Part shown: positions 1 through 8,599 of the stretch, piece after piece
How the letters are laid out: each line of letters begins with the position of its first letter
How positions within the stretch are numbered: the stretch's first letter is position 1
DNA from: Pseudomonas ovata
Lineage (GTDB): Bacteria > Pseudomonadota > Gammaproteobacteria > Pseudomonadales > Pseudomonadaceae
Length of the DNA: 64,000 nt
NCBI RefSeq assembly: GCF_003131185.1
Contig: NZ_QFFU01000028.1
Coordinates: 26,125-90,124 of the forward strand
Direction: 5' to 3'
Program-made: the position numbers and the translations under genes
Notes under the pieces: model-generated
Told to the model about the DNA's origin: nothing
Seen by the model: only the letters and a program-made list of their open reading frames with translations
Database searches by the model: none

Positions 1-353
1 GCAAAAAACTGATGCACCAACCAGGGTGTGACTTCGGACAGCGGCACGCCCACGGCATCGGCGCACAGTGCCCAGGCCTTTTCGCCCTGGTAAAGCTGCG
101 CCAGCCGGTGCTCCTGGGCCGCATCGGGCAGCGCAGGGTTGCCATTGGCAAAGCCTGTGTCCTCACCCAGCACATGGGTCAGTACCAACCGGGCAATCCG
201 AAAGTACTCCTGCGCGGGCACCTCAGTGGTGTCTGCGTAGCGTTCGGCGGAAACAGGGTATCGAACAGTCCCCAGCGCCAGTTCGATGTTGAGGAACAAG
301 CGTGCGGTCTTGAGGGTTTGCAGCGTAGAGGGTTGCAGCACAGTGGCAGACAT
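1..353 (-). CDS. Hypothetical protein, 3' part outside the window
   Basis: An open minus-strand frame runs from an ATG at 351-353 off the left edge, giving at least 117 residues with no stop. It begins MSATVLQPSTLQTLKTARLF and continues with a soluble, mostly helical-looking sequence without signal peptide or membrane segment. A GGAAG sequence about nine bases upstream of the ATG can serve as ribosome binding site. I do not recognise the family. It faces the same way as the response regulator gene to its right but is separated from it by about 100 bp, so co-transcription is possible but not shown. Confidence 0.6.
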   Translation of the reverse strand, partial: MSATVLQPSTLQTLKTARLFLNIELALGTVRYPVSAERYADTTEVPAQEYFRIARLVLTHVLGEDTGFANGNPALPDAAQEHRLAQLYQGEKAWALCADAVGVPLSEVTPWLVHQFF

Positions 354-455
354 TGGCAGTTCTTCCAGTCATTGATGAAGTGACTGGAGGAACGCAATAG
401 ACATTACCCGGCCAGTGCAATCAGGCCGACCGGATGCATGCCGTAGGAAAGATCA

Positions 456-1328
456 TCAGGCCCCGGGGATGAACTTCTTGTGGCTGGTGCCGCGAGCGAT
501 CAGGCGTGACAGGTAGTCGAGCTTCTGGGTGTCCTGGTCGACGAAGCGGAAGGTCACTTGCAGCCACTCGCTGTCAGGCTTGGGCTCATGGGCCATGATC
601 GCGTGCACATAGCCATTCAGGCGTGCCACCTCATTGCTTTCACCCTGCTCCAGGTCCAGTACGGCGCTTTCGAGGATCTGCGGCAGGCTGTCGCTGCGGC
701 GAATCACCAGCTGGCTTTCCTTGAGGGTCAGGCTCTTGATGATGCAGGTCTGGTTGCCACTGGGCAGGCGCAACTGCGCCTGGCTACGGCCGTTCAGGCT
801 CTGGCTGCCCACCGGCGGTGCCGAAGGTGCCGCCGCAGACACGGGACGCACCACCTCGGCCCTGCCGCCGGTCAGGGCGTTGAGCGAGTCATTCAACGGT
901 GAGCTGGCACGCGCAGGGCCGGTGGACATCACCGACTCGATCTTGCCGGCCTTGACCAGCGCCTTTTTCACCTTGCCGAGCAATTGCTCGTTGGTGAAGG
1001 GTTTGCCCATGAAGTCCGAAACACCGGCCTGGATCGCCTGCACGACGTTTTCCTTGTCGCCCCGGCTGGTGACCATGATGAACGGTACGGTCTTGAGGTG
1101 GTTTTCCTGCTGGCGGCACCAGGTCAGCAGCTCAAGGCCTGACATTTCCGGCATTTCCCAGTCACACAGGATCAGGTCGAACGACTCGCGACTCAACATC
1201 AATTGCGCCTTGCGGCCGTTGACTGCTTCATCGGTATGAATACCGGGAAAATAATTGCGCAGTCCTTTTCTCACCAGATCACGAATGAAGGTCGCGTCAT
1301 CCACAACCAATACACTGACTTTACTCAT
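456..1328 (-). CDS. Two-component response regulator with PilZ-like C-terminal domain
   Basis: 290 residues. Residues 1-125 form a CheY-type receiver: acidic pair D10/D11, phospho-acceptor D56 in the context CDWEMPEMSG, and the conserved lysine in GKPF. A Ser/Ala/Pro-rich linker follows, then a C-terminal domain of about 100 residues that resembles PilZ domains. No HTH output domain is present, so the effect is probably through protein or c-di-GMP binding (inference). I chose the ATG at 1326-1328 because AGGAG lies six bases upstream; a GTG eight codons earlier lacks such a site. The gene sits downstream of the phosphate operon and its terminator, so it is probably a separate unit. No histidine kinase is next to it. 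Confidence 0.85.
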   Translation of the reverse strand: MSKVSVLVVDDATFIRDLVRKGLRNYFPGIHTDEAVNGRKAQLMLSRESFDLILCDWEMPEMSGLELLTWCRQQENHLKTVPFIMVTSRGDKENVVQAIQAGVSDFMGKPFTNEQLLGKVKKALVKAGKIESVMSTGPARASSPLNDSLNALTGGRAEVVRPVSAAAPSAPPVGSQSLNGRSQAQLRLPSGNQTCIIKSLTLKESQLVIRRSDSLPQILESAVLDLEQGESNEVARLNGYVHAIMAHEPKPDSEWLQVTFRFVDQDTQKLDYLSRLIARGTSHKKFIPGA

Positions 1329-1408
1329 CGACGCTCCTGCGGACGTATTCACCTAGCGGGTGAAGTGCGGTATGCCCCGCACGCCCCTTGTTTCGGCAAG
1401 CATAGCGT

Positions 1409-1464
1409 TAGGGTCTGCACGTAAAATGGCTGCGCTCGCTCGCCGGTTTTTCGTACAGACCCTA
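1409..1464. repeat. MITE-like 52-bp inverted-repeat element flanked by TA
   Basis: The ends of 1411-1462 are inverted repeats: the first 17 bases, GGGTCTGCACGTAAAAT, match the reverse complement of the last 17, GGGTCTGTACGAAAAAC, at 14 positions. A TA dinucleotide flanks each side (1409-1410 and 1463-1464), as expected for a TA target duplication of the IS630/Tc1 type. No transposase is present. It may be a miniature element or merely a strong hairpin in the leader of the response regulator gene; one copy in the window does not decide. Confidence 0.4.
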
Positions 1465-1597
1465 GCTTATGGCCAACTGCCACATTGAATGACTGAACCC
1501 GGCTGCCGGGTTTTCACAACACTCGTCGACCAGGGGACGGGACGAGGGCACAAAGCCAGCACCGATCATGACGGTAAACGGCGATGCCCACAATGCA

Positions 1598-1623
1598 AAA
1601 CGCCCGGCACAGGCCGGGCGTTT
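1598..1623 (-). terminator. Rho-independent terminator of the pst-phoU operon
   Basis: An 11-bp stem (1598-1608 with 1613-1623, core CGCCCGGC/GCCGGGCG) with a four-base loop is followed on the minus strand by a run of T. It lies 14 bp past the phoU stop codon, so it ends the phosphate operon transcript. Confidence 0.85.
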
Positions 1624-1636
1624 CAGGCAGGCAATC

Positions 1637-2398
1637 CTATTTATCGTCAGTTGCGTCCGGAACATGAGGGTTTTCATCAGCATGACCCTGCACTTCTTCA
1701 CGCATGCGCTTGAGGCCCATGTGCCGCACGTCGGTGCCACGTACCAGGTAGATCACCAGTTCCGAGATGTTGCGCGCATGGTCGCCGATCCGCTCCAGCG
1801 AGCGCAGGACCCAGATGACGTTGAGTACGCGCGAGATCGAACGCGGATCTTCCATCATGTAGGTCGCCAGCTCGCGCAGCGCGGTCTTGTACTCGCGGTC
1901 GATGATCTTGTCGTACTGGGCCACCGACAGGGCCAGCTCCGGATCGAAGCGTGCAAACGAGTCCAGGGCGTCGCGCACCATGTTGCGCACCTGGTCGCCG
2001 ATGTGGCGCACTTCCACGTAACCGCGTGGCGCTTCGCCTTCTTCGCACAACTGGATGGCGCGGCGGGCGATCTTGGTGGCTTCGTCGCCGATGCGCTCCA
2101 GGTCGATCACCGACTTGGAAATGCTGATGATCAGGCGCAGGTCGGAGGCAGCCGGCTGACGACGGGCCAGAATGCGCAGGCATTCTTCGTCGATGTTGCG
2201 CTCCATCTGGTTGATGCGGTCATCAACCTCGCGTACGCGCTGGGCCAGGCCCGAATCGGCTTCGATCAGCGCCGTCACGGCGTCGTTGACCTGCTTCTCG
2301 ACCAGGCCGCCCATTTCGAGCAGGTGGCTGCGCACGTCTTCGAGTTCGGCATTGAACTGTTGGGAGATGTGATGGGTGAGGCTGTCTTTGTGGATCAT
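1637..2398 (-). CDS. phoU: Phosphate-specific transport system accessory protein PhoU
   Basis: 253 residues, slightly longer than E. coli PhoU. The two repeated three-helix units are visible; each carries the metal-binding pattern ExxxD, seen as DLERIGDEATKIAR in the first half and SLERIGDHARNISE in the second. PhoU sits between the Pst transporter and the PhoR kinase and keeps PhoB-dependent transcription low when phosphate is plentiful. It is the last gene of pstS-pstC-pstA-pstB-phoU. AAGGA lies eight bases upstream of the ATG. The C-terminal 15 residues (HADENPHVPDATDDK) are a hydrophilic tail. Confidence 0.97.
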   Translation of the reverse strand: MIHKDSLTHHISQQFNAELEDVRSHLLEMGGLVEKQVNDAVTALIEADSGLAQRVREVDDRINQMERNIDEECLRILARRQPAASDLRLIISISKSVIDLERIGDEATKIARRAIQLCEEGEAPRGYVEVRHIGDQVRNMVRDALDSFARFDPELALSVAQYDKIIDREYKTALRELATYMMEDPRSISRVLNVIWVLRSLERIGDHARNISELVIYLVRGTDVRHMGLKRMREEVQGHADENPHVPDATDDK

Positions 2399-2468
2399 GC
2401 TCGGTGTCCTTGAAACGTCCGGTTGATGCGAAATCGCAGCGGTAGCTCAGGCCTGACAACCCCTGGCC

Positions 2469-3302
2469 CTAGCCATAGCGACCAGTGATGTAATCTTCTG
2501 TCTGTTTTTTTGCCGGATTGGTGAACAACGTGTCCGTGTCACCGAATTCGACGAGTTTGCCCATGTACATGAAAGCGGTGTAGTCAGAGACCCGCGCCGC
2601 CTGTTGCATGTTGTGAGTGACGATCACAATGGTGTATTTGGATTTCAGTTCGTAGATCAGCTCTTCGACTTTCAAAGTCGAAATCGGGTCCAGCGCCGAG
2701 CAGGGCTCATCGAGCAGCAGCACTTCGGGCTCGACCGCGATGGTGCGGGCGATGACCAGGCGTTGCTGCTGGCCGCCGGACAGGCCCAGCGCCGACTCGT
2801 GCAGGCGGTCCTTGACCTCATCCCACAGCGCGGCCCCCTTCAAGGCCCACTCGACGGCCTCGTCGAGCATGCGCTTCTTGTTGATGCCCTGGATACGCAG
2901 CCCGTAGACCACGTTTTCATAGATGGTCTTGGGAAACGGGTTGGGCTTCTGGAACACCATGCCCACGCGCCGGCGCAGCTCGGCCACGTCCTCGCCCTTG
3001 CTGTAGATGTTGTGCCCGTACAGGTTGATCTCGCCCTGCACGCGGCAGTCGTCGACCAGGTCGTTCATGCGGTTGAAGGTGCGCAACAGGGTCGACTTGC
3101 CACACCCGGACGGCCCGATGAACGAGGTGACTTTCTGCCGCGGAATATCCAGGCCGATATCGAACAACGCCTGCTTGTCGCCATAGAACAGGTTCAGACC
3201 CGCCACCTCGAATGCCACCGGCTCGTTGGTCAGCGCCATTCCTTCCTGGCTGCGCCCCGAAGCGTTGATCGCGGCGCCACGGTTTCGGCTATGGTGTTGC
3301 AT
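2469..3302 (-). CDS. pstB: Phosphate ABC transporter ATP-binding protein PstB
   Basis: 277 residues. It energises high-affinity phosphate import at the inner membrane. Walker A is GPSGCGKST at residues 63-71, followed by the Q-loop FQKPNPFP, the ABC signature LSGGQQQR, Walker B VLLLDEP and the switch histidine in IVTHNMQ. The length includes about 25 extra N-terminal residues relative to E. coli PstB. TAGGAG lies seven bases upstream of the chosen ATG, supporting that longer start; an internal ATG (MALTNEP) is the alternative. It lies 68 bp after pstA and 70 bp before phoU in the same operon. Confidence 0.97.
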   Translation of the reverse strand: MQHHSRNRGAAINASGRSQEGMALTNEPVAFEVAGLNLFYGDKQALFDIGLDIPRQKVTSFIGPSGCGKSTLLRTFNRMNDLVDDCRVQGEINLYGHNIYSKGEDVAELRRRVGMVFQKPNPFPKTIYENVVYGLRIQGINKKRMLDEAVEWALKGAALWDEVKDRLHESALGLSGGQQQRLVIARTIAVEPEVLLLDEPCSALDPISTLKVEELIYELKSKYTIVIVTHNMQQAARVSDYTAFMYMGKLVEFGDTDTLFTNPAKKQTEDYITGRYG

Positions 3303-3370
3303 GCATGGCTCCTACAGGAACGATTCGTTGGGTCAGGCCGCACGCCGTATGGCGCAGCGACACGGGCCGA

Positions 3371-5077
3371 TCAGTTATCCAGCGCCTTGTATTTCTCGCG
3401 CAGGTGGTTGCGTATGGCGACCGCCGACAGGTTGAGCAAGGCAATCACCAGCACCAGCAACAGCGCGGTGGCGTACACCAGCGGCCTTGCCGCCTCGACA
3501 TTGGGGCTCTGGAAACCCACGTCATAAATATGAAAGCCCAAGTGCATGATCTTCTGGTCCAGATGCAGGTACGGGTAGTTGCCGTCCACCGGCAGGGCCG
3601 GTGCCATCTTGACCACGCCCACCAGCATCAGCGGCGCCACTTCGCCGGCCGCGCGGGCCACGGCCAGGATCAATCCGGTCATGATGGCCGGGCTGGCCAT
3701 GGGCAGGACGATCCGCCACAGGGTTTCGGCCTTGGTGGCGCCCAGCGCCAGCGAGCCTTCGCGCAGGCTCAGCGGAATCCGCGCCAGGCCCTCTTCGGTC
3801 GAGACGATCACCACCGGCACGGCGAGCAGCGCCAGGGTCAGCGATGCCCAGAGCAGGCCCGGGGTGCCGAAGGTCGGTGCCGGCAATGCTTCAGGGAAAA
3901 ACAGGCGGTCCAGCGAGCCGCCCAGCACATAGACGAAAAAGCCCAGGCCGAACACGCCATAGACAATGGCCGGCACCCCGGCGAGGTTATTCACCGCGAT
4001 GCGGATCAGGCGCGTCACCAGGCCCTGGCGGGCATATTCACGCAGGTAGACCGCTGCCAGCACGCCGAACGGGGTGACGATCACGGCCATGATCATGGTC
4101 ATCATCACGGTGCCGAAAATAGCCGGAAAGATTCCGCCCTCGGTGTTGGCTTCACGCGGCTCGTCGCTGAGGAACTCCCAGAGCTTCTGGCCATAGAAAC
4201 CGGCCTTGGCCGCCACGCTCATGGCATTGGGCTGATAGGCATGTACCACCTTGCCCAGGTCGATCTCGACCTGGCGGCCTTCGGCATCGCGAGCCGTCAG
4301 GCTGTCGCGTGAAATGGCCTGGCGCAGCTCGGCCAGACGCGCCTCGGCCTCGCTGTAGCGTGCTTGCAGCCCGGCCCGCTCGGCAGCCATGTCAGCCTGG
4401 GCGATGGGATCGAGGCCGCCATTCGCTTCCAGATGGCGGGTTTGCAGGCGCAGGCGCTCGAAGCCGTGGTTGATGGCCACGATGTCTTTCTTTTCCAGGC
4501 GGTGCAGTTCGTGGCTCAAGCCCTGCACACGCTGCAGGCGGACACGCAGCTCCGGCCAGGCTGCCTCACCGTTGGCCAGCACCCGGCCACTTTCCTTGAC
4601 GTTGACCAGATAACCATAGAAATTGCCCCACTCGCGGCGCTCCAGGGTCATCAGCTCGGCCGGCTTGTCGCGCAGGCTCAGCCAGTCACTGACCACCCAG
4701 GTGAAATCGTTGCGGGTCAGGTCACGGTTGCCGATCTTGAACAGCTCCCGGGTCATGAACTCCGTTCCCTCGGCCGCCACCGGCAACCCGGCACCCAGCA
4801 CGCGGGCACGCGGCACCTGCTCGACCTCGACGCGCTCGCCGATCAATACCTGCGGCGCCTGGCCGGGCACGTTGTAGTGCGCGCGCACCAGATCCGCCGG
4901 CCAGAAATGCCCCAGCCCCCGTACGGCCAGCAACGTCAGCAGGCCAATGGTCAGGATCACGGCGATGGACACGGCACCGGCGCTCATCCATACGCCGGGC
5001 GCACCGCTGCTGATCCAGCGCTTGAGCGGGCTTTTGCGCGGGCCTTGGCGACCGCTGTCGAGAGAATGCTGTTTCAC
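3371..5077 (-). CDS. pstA: Phosphate ABC transporter permease PstA, enlarged form
   Basis: 568 residues, against roughly 300 in E. coli. The C-terminal half is a standard ABC permease domain with the cytoplasmic coupling helix region around LREGSLALGATKAETLWRIVLPMASPA split over the EAA motif. The N-terminal half has one membrane segment near residues 30-55 and then a periplasmic insert of about 250 residues, including a charged, Leu/Ala/Glu/Arg-rich stretch (about residues 165-265) likely to form a coiled coil. The start is a GTG with GGA-type sequence somewhat far upstream, so the exact start is uncertain. It follows pstC by 16 bp. The large insert is typical of Pseudomonas PstA, but its role is not known to me. 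Confidence 0.93.
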   Translation of the reverse strand: MKQHSLDSGRQGPRKSPLKRWISSGAPGVWMSAGAVSIAVILTIGLLTLLAVRGLGHFWPADLVRAHYNVPGQAPQVLIGERVEVEQVPRARVLGAGLPVAAEGTEFMTRELFKIGNRDLTRNDFTWVVSDWLSLRDKPAELMTLERREWGNFYGYLVNVKESGRVLANGEAAWPELRVRLQRVQGLSHELHRLEKKDIVAINHGFERLRLQTRHLEANGGLDPIAQADMAAERAGLQARYSEAEARLAELRQAISRDSLTARDAEGRQVEIDLGKVVHAYQPNAMSVAAKAGFYGQKLWEFLSDEPREANTEGGIFPAIFGTVMMTMIMAVIVTPFGVLAAVYLREYARQGLVTRLIRIAVNNLAGVPAIVYGVFGLGFFVYVLGGSLDRLFFPEALPAPTFGTPGLLWASLTLALLAVPVVIVSTEEGLARIPLSLREGSLALGATKAETLWRIVLPMASPAIMTGLILAVARAAGEVAPLMLVGVVKMAPALPVDGNYPYLHLDQKIMHLGFHIYDVGFQSPNVEAARPLVYATALLLVLVIALLNLSAVAIRNHLREKYKALDN

Positions 5078-5093
5078 GTAAGTCCAGGTGTCC

Positions 5094-7355
5094 TCAAAGC
5101 GACGAGTATTTCTTGCGCAGGCGCTGGCGAATCAGCTCCGCAAGGGTGTTCATCACAAAGGTGAATATCAACAGCACCAGGGCGGCCAGGAACAGCACCC
5201 GATAATGGCTGCCGCCCACTTCCGACTCCGGCATTTCCACCGCGACGTTGGCCGCCAGGGTGCGCATGCCCTCGAACAGGTTCATGTTCATGATCGGCGT
5301 ATTGCCGGTGGCCATCAGCACGATCATGGTTTCGCCCACGGCGCGCCCCATGCCGATCATCAGGGCCGAAAACAGGCCCGGGCTGGCGGTCAGCAGTACC
5401 ACACGCGTCAAGGTCTGCCAGGGCGTGGCGCCCAGCGCCAGCGAGCCCAGGCTCAGGCTGCGCGGCACGCTGAAGATCGCGTCCTCGGCAATCGAGTAGA
5501 TATTGGGGATGACCGCAAAGCCCATGGCCAGGCCGACCACCAGGGCATTGCGCTGATCATAGGAGATGCCCAGCTCATCGTTGAGCCAGGCGCTCATGTC
5601 GCCGCCGAACAGCCAGCCTTCCAGGTGCGGACTGACTGCCAGCGAGCCCCAGCCCACCAGCAGCACCACCGGAATCAGCAAGGCGCTTTCCCAGCCATCG
5701 GGCACCCGCAGGCGCACGGCGTCAGGCAGCCGGCTCCACAGGTAGCCCGCCAGCAGGATGCCGACCGGCGTCAGCAGCAACAGGCTGAAGATGCCGGGCA
5801 GGTGCGCTTCCAGGTACGGCGCCAGAAACAGCCCGGCGAAAAAGCCCAGGATCACCGTCGGCATCGCTTCCATCAGCTCGATCACCGGCTTGACCTTGCG
5901 GCGCATGCCCGGCGCCATGAAATAGGCGGTGTAGATGGCCGCGGCAATGGCCAGCGGCGCGGCCAGCAACATCGCGTAGAAGGCGGCCTTGAGCGTGCCG
6001 TAGGTCAGCGGCGCCAGGCTCAGCTTGGGTTCGTAGTCACTGTTGGCGGCGGTCGATTGCCAGACATGCCGGGGCTCGTCATAGCCTTCGTACCAGACCT
6101 TGTCCCACAGCGCGCTCCAGGAAATTTCCGGGTGCGGGTTGTCCAGGCTCAGCGCCTGCAGCGTGCCGGGGGTTTCGATCAGCAGGCGGTTGGCGCGGGG
6201 CGACAAGGTCAGCAGGCCGGCACTGTCGGCCACTTTCTCGACCAGCAAGGTGCGATGAGCGGTGCTGTGGAACACCCCCAGCCGACCGCTGCTGTCCAGG
6301 GCGATAAAGCCCTTGCGCCGCTGTTCGGCCCGGATCTGCACGATCGGGGCATTGTCGAGGTGAAAGTCGCGAATGCGCATGAAACGCGGCTCTTCGTCAG
6401 TGTCACGGGCCATGAACCACTGGCTGATCCCGCCACGCGAATCGCCGAACAGCAACGACACCCCGCCGGTCAGCTGGGTGCTGGCGGTGATTTCGGCGTT
6501 GGCGTTTTCCAGCAGCTTGTAGCGGCCGTTGAGGGTGCGGTCCAGCAGGCTGAAGACATCGGCCTGCGCCCGGCCGTTGATCACGTACAGCCATTGCTGG
6601 CGCGGGTCGATGTACAGCGCCTTGACCTCGGCCGACAGCTGCGGCAATTCGATGCGGCGCTGCTCGCGGGTGACCTCGCCGGTCAGCGGGTTCTCGCCGA
6701 TTTCCAGCGCCTGGACATGCAACTGTGTACCGCTGGCGCCGGCCAGGCGCAGGTGAGTGCCGTTGACGCTGACCGTGACATGGTCGATGGCCTGGCCCTG
6801 CTCGCCCAGCACGAACGGTGCCTGACCATACGGCCAGGCGATGGCCGGGGTAATCAGCTTCTGGTTACCGGGGTACGTGACCTGATACGCATGGCGGAAC
6901 ACCATGACCTGGCCGTTGGACAGGCCCATGGCAATCAGCGGCGTGCCGGGCTGGTCCTTGCCGATGGCGGTGACGCTCACCCCGGGCGGCAGCGGCAGGT
7001 CGACCCGCTTGAGTTCAGTGCCGTTGGTGGCATCGAAGAAAATCGCCTGGCCCCGGGCAGAAACGCGCATGCCGACCTGGTTCTGCTCCTCGATGCTGAT
7101 CATCAGCGGTTGTCCGGCCTCAGGCAGCCAGGCCGTTTGCAGGGGCGTGGCATCGTGCAGGCTGGCGCCCTTGAACAACGGCGCGACCACCCAGGCCAGG
7201 TAGAAGAAGATCAGGGTAATGGCGGCCAGCACGGCAAGGCCACCGACCGCGACGTACCAGCCGGTCAGACGATTGCCGAGCGCCCGCAGGCGGCGCTTGC
7301 GCTGCATCGCGGGAGTATTGAAGTCAATGCCTTCGGGGGCTGAACTACGATTCAT
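5094..7355 (-). CDS. pstC: Phosphate ABC transporter permease PstC, enlarged form
   Basis: 753 residues, more than twice the size of E. coli PstC. After an N-terminal membrane segment (about residues 33-58) comes a periplasmic region of about 400 residues rich in short beta-like strands (repeated patterns such as QWLYVINGR, RGGISQWF, SSGRLGVF), resembling a beta-propeller-type fold; this fold call is inference. The last 300 residues form the permease domain with the EAA loop LGSLALGATPWQTL. I chose the ATG at 7353-7355 because AGGATC stands just upstream; an in-frame ATG 27 codons earlier lacks this. The gene follows pstS by 99 bp. Confidence 0.93.
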   Translation of the reverse strand: MNRSSAPEGIDFNTPAMQRKRRLRALGNRLTGWYVAVGGLAVLAAITLIFFYLAWVVAPLFKGASLHDATPLQTAWLPEAGQPLMISIEEQNQVGMRVSARGQAIFFDATNGTELKRVDLPLPPGVSVTAIGKDQPGTPLIAMGLSNGQVMVFRHAYQVTYPGNQKLITPAIAWPYGQAPFVLGEQGQAIDHVTVSVNGTHLRLAGASGTQLHVQALEIGENPLTGEVTREQRRIELPQLSAEVKALYIDPRQQWLYVINGRAQADVFSLLDRTLNGRYKLLENANAEITASTQLTGGVSLLFGDSRGGISQWFMARDTDEEPRFMRIRDFHLDNAPIVQIRAEQRRKGFIALDSSGRLGVFHSTAHRTLLVEKVADSAGLLTLSPRANRLLIETPGTLQALSLDNPHPEISWSALWDKVWYEGYDEPRHVWQSTAANSDYEPKLSLAPLTYGTLKAAFYAMLLAAPLAIAAAIYTAYFMAPGMRRKVKPVIELMEAMPTVILGFFAGLFLAPYLEAHLPGIFSLLLLTPVGILLAGYLWSRLPDAVRLRVPDGWESALLIPVVLLVGWGSLAVSPHLEGWLFGGDMSAWLNDELGISYDQRNALVVGLAMGFAVIPNIYSIAEDAIFSVPRSLSLGSLALGATPWQTLTRVVLLTASPGLFSALMIGMGRAVGETMIVLMATGNTPIMNMNLFEGMRTLAANVAVEMPESEVGGSHYRVLFLAALVLLIFTFVMNTLAELIRQRLRKKYSSL

Positions 7356-7454
7356 CGGATCCTGTTCGACTGGTTCTTTGCGCCTGAACGCCACATGACG
7401 GAAAAATTGCAGAATTTTGACAACAACAAGGTGCAACCGCCTCTGAACCGCATT

Positions 7455-8450
7455 TCAACGAGCGCCGTTGACAGGCGCTTGCAGCCCCAGGTCCGCCAGC
7501 GCTTTTGCGACCACCGGCTCCGGCAGGGGAATGTAACCATCCTTGATCACCACTTCCTGGCCCTGGCGCGACAGTATCAGCTTCAGAAATTGCGCCTCCA
7601 GCGGTGCCAGCGGCGTATTGGGTGCCTTGTTGACATACACATACAGAAAACGTGACAGCGGGTAGCTGCCATTGAGAGTATTGGCCTCGTTGTCTTCGAC
7701 GAAGTCACTGCCTGCCTCGCGGGCCAGGGCCAGCGTCTTGACGCTGGAGGTCTTGTAGCCGATCCCCGAATAACCGATGCCATTGAGCGAGCTGCTGATG
7801 GCGCTGACCACCGACGCCGAGCCCGGTTGCTCATTGACGTTGGCCTTGAAGTCGCCTTTGCACAGCGCCTCTTCCTTGAAGTAACCATAGGTGCCGGACA
7901 CCGAGTTGCGTCCGAACAACTGGATCTGCTTGCCGGCCAGGCTGCCTGTGACACCCACGTCGCCCCAGGTCAGGGCCTGACGCTTGGCGCCGCACAGGCG
8001 GGTGGCCGAGAAAATCGCATCGAGCTGCTGCAAGGTCAGGCCCTGGATCGGGTTGTCCTTGTGCACGAATACGGCCAGGGCGTCGACTGCCACCGGCACC
8101 GCCGTCGGCTTGTAGCCGTGTTTCTGCTCGAAAGCCGCGACCTCACCATCTTTCATCCGGCGGCTCATCGGCCCCAGGCTCGCCGTGCCCTCGGTCAGTG
8201 CCGGAGGCGCGGTGGAAGAACCGGCGGCCTGGATCTGGATGTTCACGCCCGGGTATTCACGCTTGTAGGCCTCGGCCCACAAGGTCATCAGGTTGGCCAG
8301 GGTGTCGGAGCCGATGCTCGACAACGTGCCGGAGACACCGCCGACACGGGCATACGGCGCAATCGCAGGATCGACAGCCGCCACGGTCTGCGTGGCGCCC
8401 GCCAGGGTGGCCACGAACGACAAGGCCACTGTCCAATGCTTGAGTGTCAT
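7455..8450 (-). CDS. pstS: Periplasmic phosphate-binding protein PstS
   Basis: 331 residues, first gene of the operon. The N-terminus (MTLKHWTVALSFVATLAGA) is a signal peptide with likely cleavage after VAA. Family hallmarks for phosphate binding are SIGSDT near the mature N-terminus, the AAGSSTAPPALTEG stretch and the GRNSVSGTYGYF loop. It captures inorganic phosphate and delivers it to PstCA. The chosen ATG has GGGAG eight bases upstream; an ATG ten codons earlier (MGRHLPGARG) is possible but would put a charged, proline-containing piece ahead of the signal peptide. The Pho box at 8502-8530 lies 52 bp upstream. Confidence 0.95.
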   Translation of the reverse strand: MTLKHWTVALSFVATLAGATQTVAAVDPAIAPYARVGGVSGTLSSIGSDTLANLMTLWAEAYKREYPGVNIQIQAAGSSTAPPALTEGTASLGPMSRRMKDGEVAAFEQKHGYKPTAVPVAVDALAVFVHKDNPIQGLTLQQLDAIFSATRLCGAKRQALTWGDVGVTGSLAGKQIQLFGRNSVSGTYGYFKEEALCKGDFKANVNEQPGSASVVSAISSSLNGIGYSGIGYKTSSVKTLALAREAGSDFVEDNEANTLNGSYPLSRFLYVYVNKAPNTPLAPLEAQFLKLILSRQGQEVVIKDGYIPLPEPVVAKALADLGLQAPVNGAR

Positions 8451-8501
8451 GCCCCGCGCTCCCGGCAAATGCCTACCCATGACGCCCTGCCTGCAGGACG
8501 G

Positions 8502-8530
8502 ATGACTACTGTATGAACTGATTATGACAA
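8502..8530 (-). promoter_or_regulatory. Pho box (PhoB binding site) upstream of pstS
   Basis: On the minus strand three 7-mers follow each other with an exact 11-bp period: TTGTCAT (8524-8530), AGTTCAT (8513-8519) and TAGTCAT (8502-8508). This matches the direct-repeat PhoB site, whose unit is CTGTCAT with 4-bp spacers. It is correctly placed for activating pstSCAB-phoU under phosphate limitation. Confidence 0.85.
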
Positions 8531-8535
8531 TAAGA

Positions 8536-8573
8536 TGAAAAAGGGCTGTCACCTGACAAGGAGACAGCCCTTT
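8536..8573 (-). terminator. Rho-independent terminator of the MHS transporter gene
   Basis: The arms AAAGGGCTGTC and GACAGCCCTTT (8540-8550 and 8563-8573) form an 11-bp stem with a 12-base loop; on the minus strand it is followed by TTTTTC. It lies 27 bp after the transporter stop codon and separates it from the pst operon. Confidence 0.85.
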
Positions 8574-8599
8574 CGCAAGCGTGCGTCGTATACCTGCAA

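Larger units (their letters stand above)
1329..1636. other. Non-coding gap between response regulator and phoU
   Basis: No gene is supported here. The gap holds the presumed promoter of the response regulator, a 52-bp inverted-repeat element (1411-1462), a small hairpin AACCCGG-CTG-CCGGGTT at 1496-1512 followed by only two more T on the plus strand, and the phoU terminator at 1598-1623. Confidence 0.6.

Noticed and set aside
1496..1512. Hairpin as a plus-strand terminator
   Set aside because: No plus-strand gene is upstream and the T run is short.
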